From an archaeon (GTDB taxonomy: Archaea; Nanobdellota; Nanobdellia; Pacearchaeales; GW2011-AR1): a DNA stretch of 64,000 nt. The notes beneath the pieces are model-generated. The model saw nothing but the letters and a program-made list of their open reading frames with translations. It had not been told where the DNA came from and searched no databases. The stretch lies in assembly GCA_027343665.1 (NCBI GenBank), contig DAHWKL010000001.1, forward strand, positions 110,770 to 174,769, read 5' to 3'. Below are positions 24,239 through 33,803 of the stretch, piece by piece (positions within the stretch are counted from its first letter, which is position 1; every line of letters starts with the position of its first letter). A program made the translations under genes and the position numbers.

Positions 24239-24712
24239 TTAGATTTTACCTTTCCTCAATTTCTTGTAATCCCAGATTATGAAAGATATCACGACAATAT
24301 CAACTAATATCAGGAAAAGCCAGAGCAAAGAGAGGTCTGTGATAAAAGTGTATATCTGGTAGAAAAGGAAGATTGTCATTATGCCTATCGCCCAAGGATA
24401 AATCCACACTTTCCTTTGCCATAATCCCCAAACAAGCCATATTTTTATCACTCCGTGGATCATGAAATAAACCGGCCAGAAAATTGAGAGGTCTTTAGGC
24501 AATATTGAGAGCAGATGGATTATATTATTCGCAAGAAAATCTTTCGGATCCTCAGTAAGTTCCCCCGACAGGAAATTTTTGACAAAAGCGCTTACAGCAC
24601 TCAAAGGTATAAATAAGAGGAATACTCCTGAAATGAACTCAGAAGCTCCGTCAAGGAATTTCAAAAAAAGCCCGGTAAAGTAAGATTCTTCAAATGCTCT
24701 CTTGAAATTCAT
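24239..24712 (-). CDS. DUF2127-family membrane protein
   Basis: This 157-residue protein has four predicted helices and matches the DUF2127 pattern: FLDGASEFISGVFLLF near the start, a middle FMIHGVIKIWLVWGLW segment and a charged C-terminus (DYKKLRKGKI). The biochemical function of the family is unknown. It stands alone on the minus strand, convergent with the RRM gene and divergent from the gene at 24783. Confidence 0.85.
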   Translation of the reverse strand: MNFKRAFEESYFTGLFLKFLDGASEFISGVFLLFIPLSAVSAFVKNFLSGELTEDPKDFLANNIIHLLSILPKDLSIFWPVYFMIHGVIKIWLVWGLWQRKVWIYPWAIGIMTIFLFYQIYTFITDLSLLWLFLILVDIVVISFIIWDYKKLRKGKI

Positions 24713-24782
24713 AGAACAATCAGGAGAATTGACAATTTAAAATTTATGAAAAATATATATACTTCATTGGCATAGATAATGA

Positions 24783-25169
24783 GTGGAAAAAGTAGAACTT
24801 CTTGTGACGGATATCCATGGCGTTTTCACGGTATTTGACAGATATGATTTCATAAAACAAAGTGTCGATCCTGTGATAAACTACTGCTCTGTAAATGACA
24901 GGATGAAAAGCGAGGATGAGATAAAATCCAAAATTGAAGATTCACTTTTTGAAAAATATTCAAAATGTCAGAATAATTTTGACACCATCTTTGTTTATCA
25001 CCAGATGAGATTTAATGTCGAAAAAGCTAGGGTGAATATAATTTATGATTCTTCACTTTTGCCCGAGAAATTCAGCATAATGGCACTTTCCGCAGTAGAA
25101 CCTGTCCTTGGTTTTCATAAGAAAAACTCCGGGACCGCACCTTGGGCAAAATCTTTCCCTTTTAACTGA
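24783..25169 (+). CDS. Uncharacterised 128-residue protein, 3' end antisense to eS31
   Basis: The frame is open from GTG 24783 with an AAATATATATAC box about 30 bases upstream. The first 90 residues look like a natural globular protein ([20 protein letters not shown]..., two Cys). The last 39 residues are encoded antisense to the end of the eS31 gene and may be an artefact of read-through after loss of the true stop. No family is recognised. It may be a truncated or eroded gene. Confidence 0.42.
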   Translation: MEKVELLVTDIHGVFTVFDRYDFIKQSVDPVINYCSVNDRMKSEDEIKSKIEDSLFEKYSKCQNNFDTIFVYHQMRFNVEKARVNIIYDSSLLPEKFSIMALSAVEPVLGFHKKNSGTAPWAKSFPFN

Positions 25170-25259
25170 ATTGCCTTCAATTTTGTATTTAGAATATTTC
25201 TTGCTCGTAGGCTTATTCTTGTGCGGTTTCTTCCCTTTCTTCTCAACCTTCTTTCCCAT
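25053..25259 (-). CDS. rps27ae: Small-subunit ribosomal protein eS31 (S27ae)
   Basis: The protein has 68 residues: a basic N-terminal tail ([15 protein letters not shown]) and a zinc ribbon [22 protein letters not shown] with four Cys ligands. It is the archaeal counterpart of the ribosomal part of eukaryotic ubiquitin-S27a. It is the last gene of the conserved archaeal run Rpo7-Spt4-eS24-eS31; its ATG overlaps the stop of eS24. Confidence 0.95.
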   Translation of the reverse strand: MGKKVEKKGKKPHKNKPTSKKYSKYKIEGNSVKRERFCPRCGPGVFLMKTKDRFYCGKCHYAEFLGQK

Positions 25260-25615
25260 TATTTTTTAGCCTCCGAATTTCCTGATGCAGCAGCCTTTTT
25301 AGCTTCATCTTCAGCCTTTCTCTTATCTTCAGCTTCTTTTTTCTCTTTCTCTTTTTCCTGTTTAGTCTTTCTTACAACTCTGTCAAATTCTTTTTTTGAA
25401 GAATAAACATCAGCAGTGACTTCAAAAATTTTGTTCCCGAATTTTCCCTGGATTTTGTTTGTCCTGACAAGTTCCGGTTTTATGGAAAATTTTTCGGAAA
25501 GGAGCTTTTTCACTTCCTCATGACTTGGGACAATATCAGATTTTATCTCAAATTTCATCTCTTTCCTCCCAAAAATCGGGTTCTCAGCATCTGAAACTAA
25601 TCTTATCTCTGTCAT
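25259..25615 (-). CDS. rps24e: Small-subunit ribosomal protein eS24
   Basis: The protein has 118 residues. The eS24 fold is recognised in the first 85 residues ([50 protein letters not shown]), followed by a long charged Lys/Glu/Ala helix. It overlaps the Spt4 stop by 4 bases and the eS31 start by 1 base, a tightly coupled operon that is conserved across archaea. Confidence 0.95.
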   Translation of the reverse strand: MTEIRLVSDAENPIFGRKEMKFEIKSDIVPSHEEVKKLLSEKFSIKPELVRTNKIQGKFGNKIFEVTADVYSSKKEFDRVVRKTKQEKEKEKKEAEDKRKAEDEAKKAAASGNSEAKK

Positions 25616-25806
25616 CTTGTCTTTATTGCGAACTCACCGTTATAGTTTAAGTTTATATTTTTTGCAATCTCAGATTTCTCATGATTTAGAACGAAGATTT
25701 TCCCCTTATAGGAATCAGTGAATTCCTTTGATCCGCAATTTGGGCATTTATCCCCCTCATAAATCGCCTTGCATATTTTGCAAGCTTTGTCTTTTGATTT
25801 TGCCAT
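25612..25806 (-). CDS. spt4: Transcription elongation factor Spt4 (RNA polymerase subunit E'')
   Basis: This 64-residue zinc-ribbon protein has Cys pairs CKICKAIYEG and CPNCGSKEF near residues 10-26, matching archaeal Spt4/RpoE''. It joins with Spt5 to form a clamp on RNA polymerase that raises processivity. It is immediately downstream of Rpo7 (1-base overlap) in the standard archaeal order. Confidence 0.95.
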   Translation of the reverse strand: MAKSKDKACKICKAIYEGDKCPNCGSKEFTDSYKGKIFVLNHEKSEIAKNINLNYNGEFAIKTR

Positions 25807-26417
25807 TATTTCCTCTTCTCCTTCTTACCTTTTGATTCTTTTCCGGCTTCTTTCTTTGCCGCTTTTTTCTCTTCAGCTTCTTTTTTCGCCTTGTCTTCTT
25901 TCACCCATTCAAGCTTTCCGAGTCCGGGCTGCCTCATCGTGAGGCCTATCTTCGGATCATCACCTTTATGGGAAATTGCGACAACTCTTGCAACGCAAAG
26001 GTCCCCTTCTTTCAGAGATCTTCCGCTGGATTTTCCCGAGAGATTTCCGGAATCGCTGAAGCTTACGTAATCATCCATTGTCTGGCTTATGTGAATCATT
26101 CCTTTCATAAACCCCAGATCCATGAAAGCCCCGAAGTTTGTTATCTCGGCGACTTTCCCATAAACAAGCTCCTGAAGTTCGGGTTTCCAGACAAGCAGTT
26201 CAAATGCACATTTATAATAAGCAGCACCATCGCCGGGAATTATAACGCCTTTACCGACGTTTATAACACGAACCACTGCGACAACTTTTCCGAGCTCCTT
26301 TTCATAATAATCTTTGTAAGTATCTTCAAGCTGCTGCTCGACGGACTCTGAAGTAGGCAATCCAAACAGCTTCGGGTCAACCCTTACGTAATCTTCAACT
26401 TCTGAGAGATAAAACAT
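25806..26417 (-). CDS. rpo7: RNA polymerase subunit Rpo7 (RpoE')
   Basis: The protein has 203 residues: an N-terminal tip domain (FYLSEVEDYVRVDPKLFG to EGKVVAVVRVINVG) and an S1 RNA-binding domain (about 80-165; YGKVAEITNFGAFMDLGFMKGMIHISQ), then a Lys/Glu-rich tail. With Rpo4 it forms the polymerase stalk. The start at 26417 fits the family; the longer frame start at 26474 would add a non-conserved 19 residues. The charged tail (KKEAEEKKAAKK...) is longer than usual. Confidence 0.95.
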   Translation of the reverse strand: MFYLSEVEDYVRVDPKLFGLPTSESVEQQLEDTYKDYYEKELGKVVAVVRVINVGKGVIIPGDGAAYYKCAFELLVWKPELQELVYGKVAEITNFGAFMDLGFMKGMIHISQTMDDYVSFSDSGNLSGKSSGRSLKEGDLCVARVVAISHKGDDPKIGLTMRQPGLGKLEWVKEDKAKKEAEEKKAAKKEAGKESKGKKEKRK

Positions 26418-26505
26418 TTTTAATCGAAATTTAAAGCAAAAATTGGTTTTTAAAGATTTTGTTTTGATTTTCAAAAAATGACAGAATTAAAAGATTTGCC
26501 AATGA

Positions 26506-26877
26506 TTACTGCAACTCAAGTTTTTTCCTGTTCCTGATCACAATCTTCCTGTTTTTCACGGATTTTTTCAGGTCATAATCCATTGTCGCAAGCACAAAAT
26601 CAGGATGCAAATCAAGATAATTTTTTATCCCCGCATCCGGATATTTACCCGGGCAATCCACTTTGCTGAACTTCCCGTTTTTTATGATTTTAACAGCAAG
26701 CTCCGATTCACTCCTCACTTTCAGGGATTTTGTGGATTTTCCTATCCTTTCTATCTCCGAAATCACCTCTGAAGGTATGAAAACAGAATGACCTAAATCG
26801 GACAGTCCTTCGAAAAAATCAAGTTTGTTCCTGACTGAGCTCAATATGAAACTTGTATCTAAAATGACATTTGCCAT
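26506..26877 (-). CDS. PIN-domain protein, Fcf1/UPF0129-like
   Basis: This 123-residue protein is a PIN nuclease domain with acidic positions LDTSFIL (residue 7), SEVISEIERIG (near 41), DAGIKNYL (near 87) and ATMDYDLKK (near 104). This arrangement suits the archaeal Fcf1-like group often encoded beside Rpo7/Spt4. A role in rRNA maturation is inferred from that conserved neighbourhood. It lies 88 bases upstream of rpo7 on the same strand. Confidence 0.88.
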   Translation of the reverse strand: MANVILDTSFILSSVRNKLDFFEGLSDLGHSVFIPSEVISEIERIGKSTKSLKVRSESELAVKIIKNGKFSKVDCPGKYPDAGIKNYLDLHPDFVLATMDYDLKKSVKNRKIVIRNRKKLELQ

Positions 26878-26946
26878 GCAAAAAAGAGATAATCCGAATA
26901 TAAAAACTTAACATTTATAATCCGCATTATCTTCAAAATGTGAATT

Positions 26947-27492
26947 ATGATAACGGAACTCGCGGAAAATTTCGCAAAAGAAAAACATTCAGGCCAGATC
27001 AGAAAACTCCAAAATGAACCATATTTCAACCATGTTGAAAGAGTGTCAAAAATCCTCAAAGAGAACAAAAAGAGCCATGCGATAAACGAACTCGTTGCCG
27101 CGGCCCTTCTCCATGACACTCTCGAGAATACCAATACAAATGAGAAAGAACTGGCAGATAATTTCGGAGAACTCATCACCTCAATAGTGAAAGAACTCAC
27201 AACAAACAAGGAAGAGACAAAAAAAGTTGGGAAGGATAATTATCTTGCCGAAAAAATGAGCGACCCAAAAAAGATGAGCAGCTGGGCACTTGCGATAAAA
27301 CTCGCTGACAGGCTTGATAATGTTTCGGACCTGCATAAAGGCACAAAAGAATTCAGAGAGAGGTATGTAAATGAGACAAATCATATCCTTAGAACTCTTG
27401 AGGAAAAAAGGAAGCTGACATATACCCAGCAAAACCTTGTTCAAAAAATAAAAGAAAAGATCAAAGAGATCTCCGCTCTTGCGGGAGATTAA
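26947..27492 (+). CDS. HD-domain phosphohydrolase, RelA/SpoT hydrolase-like (MESH1 type)
   Basis: The protein has 181 residues. The HD motif set is visible: FNHVERVSKIL (His near 33), AALLHDTLENT (HD near 58) and KLADRLDNVSDLHKG (D near 118), as in the hydrolase half of SpoT and in MESH1. It probably removes pyrophosphate from (p)ppGpp-like or other nucleotides with Mn2+. No synthetase domain is attached. Its stop is 5 bases before the ksgA start. Confidence 0.88.
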   Translation: MITELAENFAKEKHSGQIRKLQNEPYFNHVERVSKILKENKKSHAINELVAAALLHDTLENTNTNEKELADNFGELITSIVKELTTNKEETKKVGKDNYLAEKMSDPKKMSSWALAIKLADRLDNVSDLHKGTKEFRERYVNETNHILRTLEEKRKLTYTQQNLVQKIKEKIKEISALAGD

Positions 27493-27496
27493 CAAG

Positions 27497-28240
27497 ATGG
27501 AACCTGATCCTCAAAAGCAGCAGCATTTTCTGAAAAGCGAAAGAATCCTTAATGACGAAGTGGCCGTCGCCAAGCTCACGAAAAAGGATCGTGTCGTGGA
27601 GATAGGCGCAGGCGACGGGAGACTCACCAAACTGATTGCAAAAAAAGCCGGTTCGGTCACCGCATACGAAACTGATGAAAAATTCAAGGATGAACTTGAA
27701 AATCTGGAACTGGAAAATGTGATATTCACCTTTCACAACGCTCTTGATGATTCGTGGAAAGGCCATAATAAAATAGTCTCGAACATCCCTTATTCGCTTT
27801 CCGAACCAGTCATCATGAAAGCGATAAAAGATGATGTGAAAGAGATCACCCTGATTGTCGGGGAGAAATTCGCTAATCTCCTGAAAGACAAAGAGACAAA
27901 AATAGGCGTTATTGCAGACCTTTATTTCTCGACAGATTTCATCCAAAAGATCGGGAAAGCGGAATTCGAACCTCCACCCAGAGTTGATTCCTGCCTGGTG
28001 CATATGAAAAGGAAAAAACCAACTGAAGCCGAACTTGTTATCCAGTCAATAATTGAGAAAGAGTCCAAGACAAAGAATGCCATAATAATGGTGCTTCAGA
28101 AATACGGAAAGACAAAAAATCAGGCTCGGAAGATAATCGATGAAATGAGACTCAACGCAGAAACGCTCGAGAAATCCACCAAGACGATCTCAGGAAAGTT
28201 TATCGAGAGATTGAAGGAAGAGTTTAGGAAGAGGCTTTAA
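27497..28240 (+). CDS. ksgA: 16S rRNA adenine dimethyltransferase (KsgA/Dim1)
   Basis: The protein has 247 residues. QQHFLKSERILNDEVA at the start, motif I VVEIGAGDGRLTKLIA near 33, the catalytic NIPYSLSEPV near 95 and PPPRVDSCLV near 158 identify the KsgA/Dim1 family, which dimethylates two adjacent adenines in helix 45 of 16S rRNA. The ATG at 27497 follows CGGGAG; the in-frame TTG at 27479 lies inside the HD gene. It probably shares a transcript with the HD gene. Confidence 0.95.
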   Translation: MEPDPQKQQHFLKSERILNDEVAVAKLTKKDRVVEIGAGDGRLTKLIAKKAGSVTAYETDEKFKDELENLELENVIFTFHNALDDSWKGHNKIVSNIPYSLSEPVIMKAIKDDVKEITLIVGEKFANLLKDKETKIGVIADLYFSTDFIQKIGKAEFEPPPRVDSCLVHMKRKKPTEAELVIQSIIEKESKTKNAIIMVLQKYGKTKNQARKIIDEMRLNAETLEKSTKTISGKFIERLKEEFRKRL

Positions 28241-28241
28241 G

Positions 28242-28784
28242 TTATCTGCCTATAAAATCAGAGACATAATGGTTTCTGTTGGATGCATTTTCTTCTTTAA
28301 GTTTTTCTAATAAATCTTTGAGATTAAATTTAAGGGCATATTCTTTTGGGATATTTGATAAGAATTCTATAGTAAGGTTTCTAAAATGATAATATAAGAC
28401 ATCAACAGGATACAATTCATATGAATGTTTTCCTTCAGCTTGTGTGACTCTTGTATAAGTTAAATGGGAGAGATAATTATTTATTTGAATTTTCCATTTT
28501 TTTATTCCCTCTAGAGGTTCTTTTACCTTCCAATTTTTGATAAAGTCAGTTGCATATGAAGTATCCTTCTTTCCAGTTTCATAAAAAAATTCATATAAAA
28601 TTCTTACATGAACAAGAAAATCTACTAATAATCTGTTGTCTATTGTAAATCTTCCATTGGGCTGGGCCCATTTTTTTTCTTGTATGCAATAAAAAGTATC
28701 CCTCACACAAGTAACCTCATAATAAAAATGCTCATTTAGGAGTGCAATTTTAAGTTCATTATTTGGTGCTTGTGATTTTGCCAT
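28242..28784 (-). CDS. Uncharacterised helical protein, HEPN-like features
   Basis: The protein has 180 residues and is mostly helical. The INNYLSHLTYTRV segment near 115 resembles the conserved helix of several uncharacterised HEPN-like families, but I cannot confirm the RX4-6H motif. The ATG at 28784 directly follows the stop of the upstream membrane-anchored gene, so the two are coupled. The region is very AT-rich compared with the flanking ksgA and gyrA genes, suggesting acquisition. It converges with ksgA, one base apart. Confidence 0.68.
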   Translation of the reverse strand: MAKSQAPNNELKIALLNEHFYYEVTCVRDTFYCIQEKKWAQPNGRFTIDNRLLVDFLVHVRILYEFFYETGKKDTSYATDFIKNWKVKEPLEGIKKWKIQINNYLSHLTYTRVTQAEGKHSYELYPVDVLYYHFRNLTIEFLSNIPKEYALKFNLKDLLEKLKEENASNRNHYVSDFIGR

Positions 28785-28786
28785 TT

Positions 28787-29458
28787 TTAATAAGGCCAAT
28801 AATTTGGACAATGGGTCTCTGTTAAATCATGAACTCGATTATTATTAACACAAGAAACATTGCTAGAATAATCATAAACGCAAATATTAAATGAATAACA
28901 TCTTTCATTATTCGCGAAACCGCACCCAGGACAATCAACTCTCAGTATTAAATTATTATTTCCCCGCGTTAAATTATCTGAAATTTTTTCACATTTTCTT
29001 AGGATTTCATAACCACTTTCATTTGTTCCAAGAGAGTCCATATACACTTGAGAACAATTCTCACTCCAAATTGGAATCTGGAAAAAAGTATTTTGAAGAC
29101 TACCCAAGTTCTTTATAGAATTATCACCAAAAGTGTATTCTCCATTTGGGTCTTCAACATAAAAATTCATGTAATTTGTGCTTTTTTGCCCTAGATTGCT
29201 AATTTCAAAGTTCAGATACTCCTTACTTATCCCAAAGGTTCCATTTTCTAGAACATAAATCAAGGACAATCTATCCGCAGTAAAAGAATTACTATCAACA
29301 AGATTTACAATTACCTTAGGTTCTATTTGAGGATTACTGTTTATTTGAAAGATTAATGAACTAATTCCGATCATTAAAGTCCCAAGTGCCAAAACAAAAA
29401 AACCCCATTCTCTTATTTCCTTCCCATACTTTTGGTAAAAAGTTTGTTTTTTTGGCAC
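28787..29458 (-). CDS. Membrane-anchored extracytoplasmic protein, unknown function
   Basis: The protein has 223 residues: a short cytoplasmic start (GTG at 29458), one transmembrane helix (about 16-35) and an extracytoplasmic beta-rich domain with many potential N-glycosylation sites and five or more Cys (ENCSQVY, LRKCEK, VDCPGCGF, NERCYSF, ICVYD, VSCVNN), consistent with disulfides. It is coupled to the downstream HEPN-like gene. No family is recognised. Confidence 0.68.
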   Translation of the reverse strand: MPKKQTFYQKYGKEIREWGFFVLALGTLMIGISSLIFQINSNPQIEPKVIVNLVDSNSFTADRLSLIYVLENGTFGISKEYLNFEISNLGQKSTNYMNFYVEDPNGEYTFGDNSIKNLGSLQNTFFQIPIWSENCSQVYMDSLGTNESGYEILRKCEKISDNLTRGNNNLILRVDCPGCGFANNERCYSFNICVYDYSSNVSCVNNNRVHDLTETHCPNYWPY

Positions 29459-29535
29459 AAAAAATTCAGGGAGTTATTAATTTTAAATATTTCCCTATAA
29501 GAAAAATACTTAAAATATAAAATGCAACGAGACAA

Positions 29536-30396
29536 ATGGGAAAAATCAATTGGAATTCAGTTTTTACGCTTATCAAAAGGTTGAGAAAGAACCCCAAAGA
29601 CATTTCTAACCTTATGGAAATTTCAATCCTAGCAAATTCAACGGAAGAAGAGAAACAGGATTATTTCAAAATAAAAAAGACCTTTACGGAAATTAAGGAT
29701 GAATTAAAAAAAGTTTCAAAGAAGAAATTGATTTCTGAGAAAATTGTTTATTTGATTAAAAAAGGGAAAGATAGGAAAAAGACTAAAGAAGAGGAATTTT
29801 TATCTCGGGGGTATGCCGTTTTCATGGAAAGAGAAGTGATGATTCTCCCGAAATTGCTCTGGTTAAATAGGAAATTTTCAAAAAGACCATTAAAGAGTTT
29901 TGAGGTTTATATTCTCACTAATTTTTATCGCTCACTCTGTGAAATATCATTAAATCTCATTAGAGAGCCATTTATGAGAAAACTGGAGGTAATAGAAAAG
30001 AATAGTCCAGAAAAAAAGAATAAATGCAAATCTTTTAAAAAATTAATAAAACAGGAAAGATTAACCCTCGGATTTGTAAATGAACTATGCAAGTTTGCTT
30101 TTCCAAAGAGCAAATTAGATGGTTTATTCAAAAAAACTTTTGACTGTGACCGGAAAAAAGGATTCTATTTAAGAAACTTAGTGGCTCATGAAAAATTACT
30201 CTTCCAAGAGATTGATATAAAAAGTATTATAATTGGGTTGGGAAAGATAAATCGCTTTAATATTGCATTAATGCAACCTTTTTACCTAGACCCTCTTGGA
30301 CCATATTTGACTAAAGCAGTATTAAACCCCGCGGAGAGTTTATACTCTCCTCTGCTCCCAAAAAGATATTCACTCTTATTAAAGTTCATTAAATAA
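29536..30396 (+). CDS. Uncharacterised helical protein with an RX4H (HEPN-type) motif
   Basis: This 286-residue helical, strongly basic protein has no signal or membrane helix. Near residue 215 the sequence YLRNLVAHEKLLF contains RNLVAH, which fits the RX4-6H catalytic motif of HEPN ribonucleases. The rest (KRLRKNPKDISNLM... and a Lys-rich middle) shows no known family. It is divergent from the membrane/HEPN-like pair in the same AT-rich patch and ends 20 bases before tRNA-Trp. A nuclease role is inference. Confidence 0.66.
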   Translation: MGKINWNSVFTLIKRLRKNPKDISNLMEISILANSTEEEKQDYFKIKKTFTEIKDELKKVSKKKLISEKIVYLIKKGKDRKKTKEEEFLSRGYAVFMEREVMILPKLLWLNRKFSKRPLKSFEVYILTNFYRSLCEISLNLIREPFMRKLEVIEKNSPEKKNKCKSFKKLIKQERLTLGFVNELCKFAFPKSKLDGLFKKTFDCDRKKGFYLRNLVAHEKLLFQEIDIKSIIIGLGKINRFNIALMQPFYLDPLGPYLTKAVLNPAESLYSPLLPKRYSLLLKFIK

Positions 30397-30415
30397 TCTT
30401 CCATATTAAAAACAT

Positions 30416-30543
30416 GGGCGCGGAGGGAATCGAACCCCCAATCTTTCGGTTACTCTCGACCTCGCTCGTTATGCAGACTTTTTGATTTCCGCTCGCGAAC
30501 TCGTTCGCTGGAGCCGAACATTTTACCACTAAACTACGCACCC
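30416..30543 (-). tRNA. tRNA-Trp (CCA) with a 57-nt intron
   Basis: Minus-strand acceptor GGGTGCG/CGCGCCC (one G-U), D stem GTTT/AAAT, anticodon stem TTCGG/CCGAA and T arm GGGGG/CCCTC are complete. The anticodon CCA is at 30509-30511. An intron of about 57 nt (30451-30507) follows position 37. Archaeal tRNA-Trp introns often act as box C/D guides, but here no RTGATGA or CTGA box is visible and the intron is short. Confidence 0.93.
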
Positions 30544-30604
30544 GTTAAAGATTAAAGGTTATCAGAGGTTTTTAATAATTTTGATTAAAAGAAAAGAAAC
30601 TTAT

Positions 30605-33205
30605 TCATTCTGCTTTCTCAGCATCTTTCACGTTCGCGACTGCGTTTACGTTCGAATCATTGTTCCCATTGACGACTTCGTCGTCATGGACTTTCACGAC
30701 GTCTGTGACATAATCTTCCGACTGGAGCTTCACGACACGCACACCCTGAGCCGCACGTCCCATGACACGGATTTGCTTCAGGCTTGTCCTTATGACCTGA
30801 CCCATAGCAGTCGTTATTATTATCGAATCATCATCATTCACCGAGATCGTGTTGACGACAGGACCAGTCTTCTCATTGACTTTGAGGTTTATCACACCTT
30901 TTCCGGCTCTTGCTGTCTTCCTATAATCCTCCACAGCTGTCCTTTTCCCGTAACCGTTCTTTGTTATCGTGAAAACAGCCTCAGTCTCAAGAACTTCCAT
31001 AGAGACAACAACATCCCCGTCCGAAAGTTTTATCCCAGTGACGCCGTAACTTGAGCGTCCCATGGACCTAATTTCATTAGAGCTGAATCTTATAGCTTTC
31101 CCATCTTTTGTCGCGAGACTTATCTCCTGCCCGTCCTTAACTATCTCGACACCGATGAGATTGTCTGAATTGTCAAGCGGGAGATTTATCGCCTTAAGGC
31201 CTGAAGCCCTCGGATTCGCAAAATATGAAAGGGAAGTCTTTTTCACAACGCCTTTCTTCGTCGCCATCATTAGATAATTCTCAAACTTCTTCACTGAAAT
31301 CACCTTTGTCACGGTCTCCTCTTTCAGGCCCAGCATGTTTATTATCGCTTTTCCTTTTCCGTATCTTTCGGCTTCGGGAACATCGTAAGCCTTGAGCCAC
31401 AGGACCCTTCCACGCGAAGTGAAAAACATCAGGTAATCGTGAGTCGAGCAAGTAAGAATCTGTTTTGTGAAATCTCCCGTAGAAAGGCTGCTTCCTATGA
31501 CCCCTCTTCCGCCGCGCCTCTGCTCTTTGTAAGTCTCGACATCCATCCTCTTAACATAACCTTTGTCAGTTATCGAAACGACCACTTCTTTCTCTTTTAT
31601 CAGATCTTTTTCAGAGATTTCGTTGAATCCCCTCTTGAATATCTGAGTCCTTCTAGAATCTCCGTATTTCTCCCTGAGTTCAGTAACTTCTTTCTTTATG
31701 ATCTTAAGGACTTCTTTTATATCTCCTAATATTTTCTCATATTCCTTTATCTTCTTATCAAGTTCCTTGTGCTCATCCTTCAGTTTATCATTCTCGAGGG
31801 AAGTAAGCTGCCTTAACCTAGTCTCAAGAATAGCTCTGACCTGATTTTCCGTGAATTTGAATTTCGACATAAGTTCTTCCTGCGGACTCTTCCCGAATCT
31901 TATGATTTTTATGATCTGATCAATATTATCAAGAGCTTTCAGAAGACCCTCAACAATTTCCTGCCTTAGTTTAGCTTTGGAAAGATCATATTTTGTCCTG
32001 TTGGTGATTATAATCTTCCTGTAAGAAACATAATTTTCAAGCACTTCTCTTAACCCGAGGATCCTTGGCTTTCCGCCGACAAGAGCAAGAAAGTTCACAT
32101 TGAAAGAATCCTGAAGCCTTGTGTATTTGTACAATCCATTTGTGACATATTTAGGGCTTGCACCTTTCCTGAGCTCAAGAACAATTCTTATCCTGCCTTT
32201 GTTTGATTCATCCCTCAGATCCGAGACATCTTTTATCTTCTTGTCTCTGACCAAATCGGCAATCTGCGTTATCAAATCAGATTTGTTAACCATATAAGGT
32301 ATCTCTGTTATTACAAGATATTCCTTATTTTTCCTCTCTTCGGTATCAACTTTTCCTCTCACGATAATTTTCCCTTTGCCTGTCTCATATATCTCATTCA
32401 TATTTCCCTGGATTATTCCGCCTGTGGGAAAATCAGGCCCAGAGATTATCTTCGTAAGCTCAGAAAGCTGGATTTCCGGATTGTCCACATAAGCGACTAT
32501 AGCATCAGCAACTTCCCTTAGATTATGCGGAGGGATGTTTGTAGCCATACCTACAGCAATACCTGAAGCACCGTTAAGCATCAAAGCTGGAAGTTTCCCT
32601 GGAAGCAAAATAGGCTCTTTAAGGGAACCATCATAATTCGGAACGAACTCCACAGTTTCTTTATCCAGATCCTCAAGAAGTTCCTCGGCTAGCTTTTCCA
32701 TTTTAGCTTCAGTGTACCTCATAGCTGCCGGAGGATCACCATCAATCGATCCAAAGTTTCCCTGTCCGTAAACCAAAGGATATCTGAGAGAAAAATCCTG
32801 AGCCATCCTTACAAGAGAATCATATATGGCCATATCCCCGTGAGGGTGGTATTTACCCATAACATCACCGACAACTGTAGCTGATTTTCTCGTCGATGTC
32901 GATGATTTCAGACCCATCTTATCCATGACATAAAGTATCCTTCTCTGGACAGGTTTCATACCATCTTCAACTGAAGGAATCGCACGTGAAACTATGACAC
33001 TCATAGCATAATCAAGATAAGATTTTTTCATTTCACTTGAAACTTCAGAATTCAGCACACCTTTCTCATCTTTGGGAGGATTCATCTTTCTGGCGGGAGG
33101 TTTCACATTGTTTTCCTTGGATATTTCTTCTGTTCCTTCCTCATTCTCTTCTTCCTCTTCTTCAGATTCTTCTTCAAAACTTTCGTCTTCTTCGTCTTCT
33201 GTCAT
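30605..33205 (-). CDS. gyrA: DNA gyrase subunit A
   Basis: This 866-residue type IIA topoisomerase subunit cuts and rejoins DNA. The catalytic region ([27 protein letters not shown], then HPHGD and the active-site Tyr in AAMRYTEA) and the GyrA-box EQRRGGRG near 555 mark it as gyrase rather than topoisomerase IV, so negative supercoiling is expected. The N-terminus carries an extra acidic stretch of about 30 Glu/Asp-rich residues. The start overlaps the stop of a small acidic protein gene (ATGA). The C-terminal beta-pinwheel repeats are present. gyrB is four genes upstream in the same operon. Confidence 0.97.
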   Translation of the reverse strand: MTEDEEDESFEEESEEEEEENEEGTEEISKENNVKPPARKMNPPKDEKGVLNSEVSSEMKKSYLDYAMSVIVSRAIPSVEDGMKPVQRRILYVMDKMGLKSSTSTRKSATVVGDVMGKYHPHGDMAIYDSLVRMAQDFSLRYPLVYGQGNFGSIDGDPPAAMRYTEAKMEKLAEELLEDLDKETVEFVPNYDGSLKEPILLPGKLPALMLNGASGIAVGMATNIPPHNLREVADAIVAYVDNPEIQLSELTKIISGPDFPTGGIIQGNMNEIYETGKGKIIVRGKVDTEERKNKEYLVITEIPYMVNKSDLITQIADLVRDKKIKDVSDLRDESNKGRIRIVLELRKGASPKYVTNGLYKYTRLQDSFNVNFLALVGGKPRILGLREVLENYVSYRKIIITNRTKYDLSKAKLRQEIVEGLLKALDNIDQIIKIIRFGKSPQEELMSKFKFTENQVRAILETRLRQLTSLENDKLKDEHKELDKKIKEYEKILGDIKEVLKIIKKEVTELREKYGDSRRTQIFKRGFNEISEKDLIKEKEVVVSITDKGYVKRMDVETYKEQRRGGRGVIGSSLSTGDFTKQILTCSTHDYLMFFTSRGRVLWLKAYDVPEAERYGKGKAIINMLGLKEETVTKVISVKKFENYLMMATKKGVVKKTSLSYFANPRASGLKAINLPLDNSDNLIGVEIVKDGQEISLATKDGKAIRFSSNEIRSMGRSSYGVTGIKLSDGDVVVSMEVLETEAVFTITKNGYGKRTAVEDYRKTARAGKGVINLKVNEKTGPVVNTISVNDDDSIIITTAMGQVIRTSLKQIRVMGRAAQGVRVVKLQSEDYVTDVVKVHDDEVVNGNNDSNVNAVANVKDAEKAE

Positions 33206-33546
33206 TCTTCATCCTCCATTCCTTCTTCATTATCATCATCTTCTTCTCCTTCTTCCAATTCTTCATATTCAACAACAGCATCCATTTTCTTATCACCGGT
33301 CCCTTCATCTTCAGGCTCCGAATCATCATAATTAATCATGAGCTCGCTTTCCTCATCAAGAGGCAAACTGATATTTCCTGCCCTGCTCTCCCTAAGACTT
33401 TCAAGTTCCGATATCCAGTAGTTTATCTCACCTTCATTCAGGGATATCTCTGTCACTTCAATTTCCACCTCATCATCGGAATCTTCCTCATGTCTTTCAA
33501 TATGTATCTCTTCATATTTATCTTCATTTTCATAATCTTCTGTCAT
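33202..33546 (-). CDS. Small very acidic protein in the gyrase operon
   Basis: The protein has 114 residues, with a high Glu/Asp content throughout and an acidic run at the C-terminus ([20 protein letters not shown]) that adjoins the acidic N-terminus of GyrA across a 4-base ATGA overlap. A central part ([20 protein letters not shown]) could fold. It resembles no family I know; acidic proteins can mimic DNA or bind basic partners. It also overlaps the zinc-ribbon gene upstream by 4 bases. Confidence 0.7.
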   Translation of the reverse strand: MTEDYENEDKYEEIHIERHEEDSDDEVEIEVTEISLNEGEINYWISELESLRESRAGNISLPLDEESELMINYDDSEPEDEGTGDKKMDAVVEYEELEEGEEDDDNEEGMEDEE

Positions 33547-33803
33547 TTTTCATTTTCCTCCTTGTTATCCAGATATTCCATGAACTCATCTTCGCTAAGC
33601 TCTTTCTCCTTTGGATTAGGTCCTTTCCATTTACAGTTCTTGCATTCCCAAAGTCCAACTTCTCCTATCACCACTGAAACTTTGTCGGAATTGCATTTAG
33701 GGCAGAGTCTTATCTTGAAAGTTTTCCCTTTGGTTTTGCTCTTTGGCGCAGATTCCCCTTTCAAAATCCAATCGGGAGTCTTTATTTTTGATCTCTTCAC
33801 CAT
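33543..33803 (-). CDS. Small zinc-ribbon protein in the gyrase operon
   Basis: The protein has 86 residues with a zinc ribbon (CPKCNSDKVSVVIGEVGLWECKNC, Cys spacing as in RPA12/TFIIS-like ribbons) between a basic N-terminus and an acidic C-terminal tail. It lies between the 137-residue gene and the acidic gene, overlapping both, so it is part of the gyrBA transcript. Nucleic acid or protein binding is inferred; no function is known. Confidence 0.8.
   Translation of the reverse strand: MVKRSKIKTPDWILKGESAPKSKTKGKTFKIRLCPKCNSDKVSVVIGEVGLWECKNCKWKGPNPKEKELSEDEFMEYLDNKEENEK

Noticed and set aside
30451-30507. tRNA-Trp intron as a box C/D guide RNA
   Set aside because: No RTGATGA or CTGA boxes are visible and the intron is about half the usual length.
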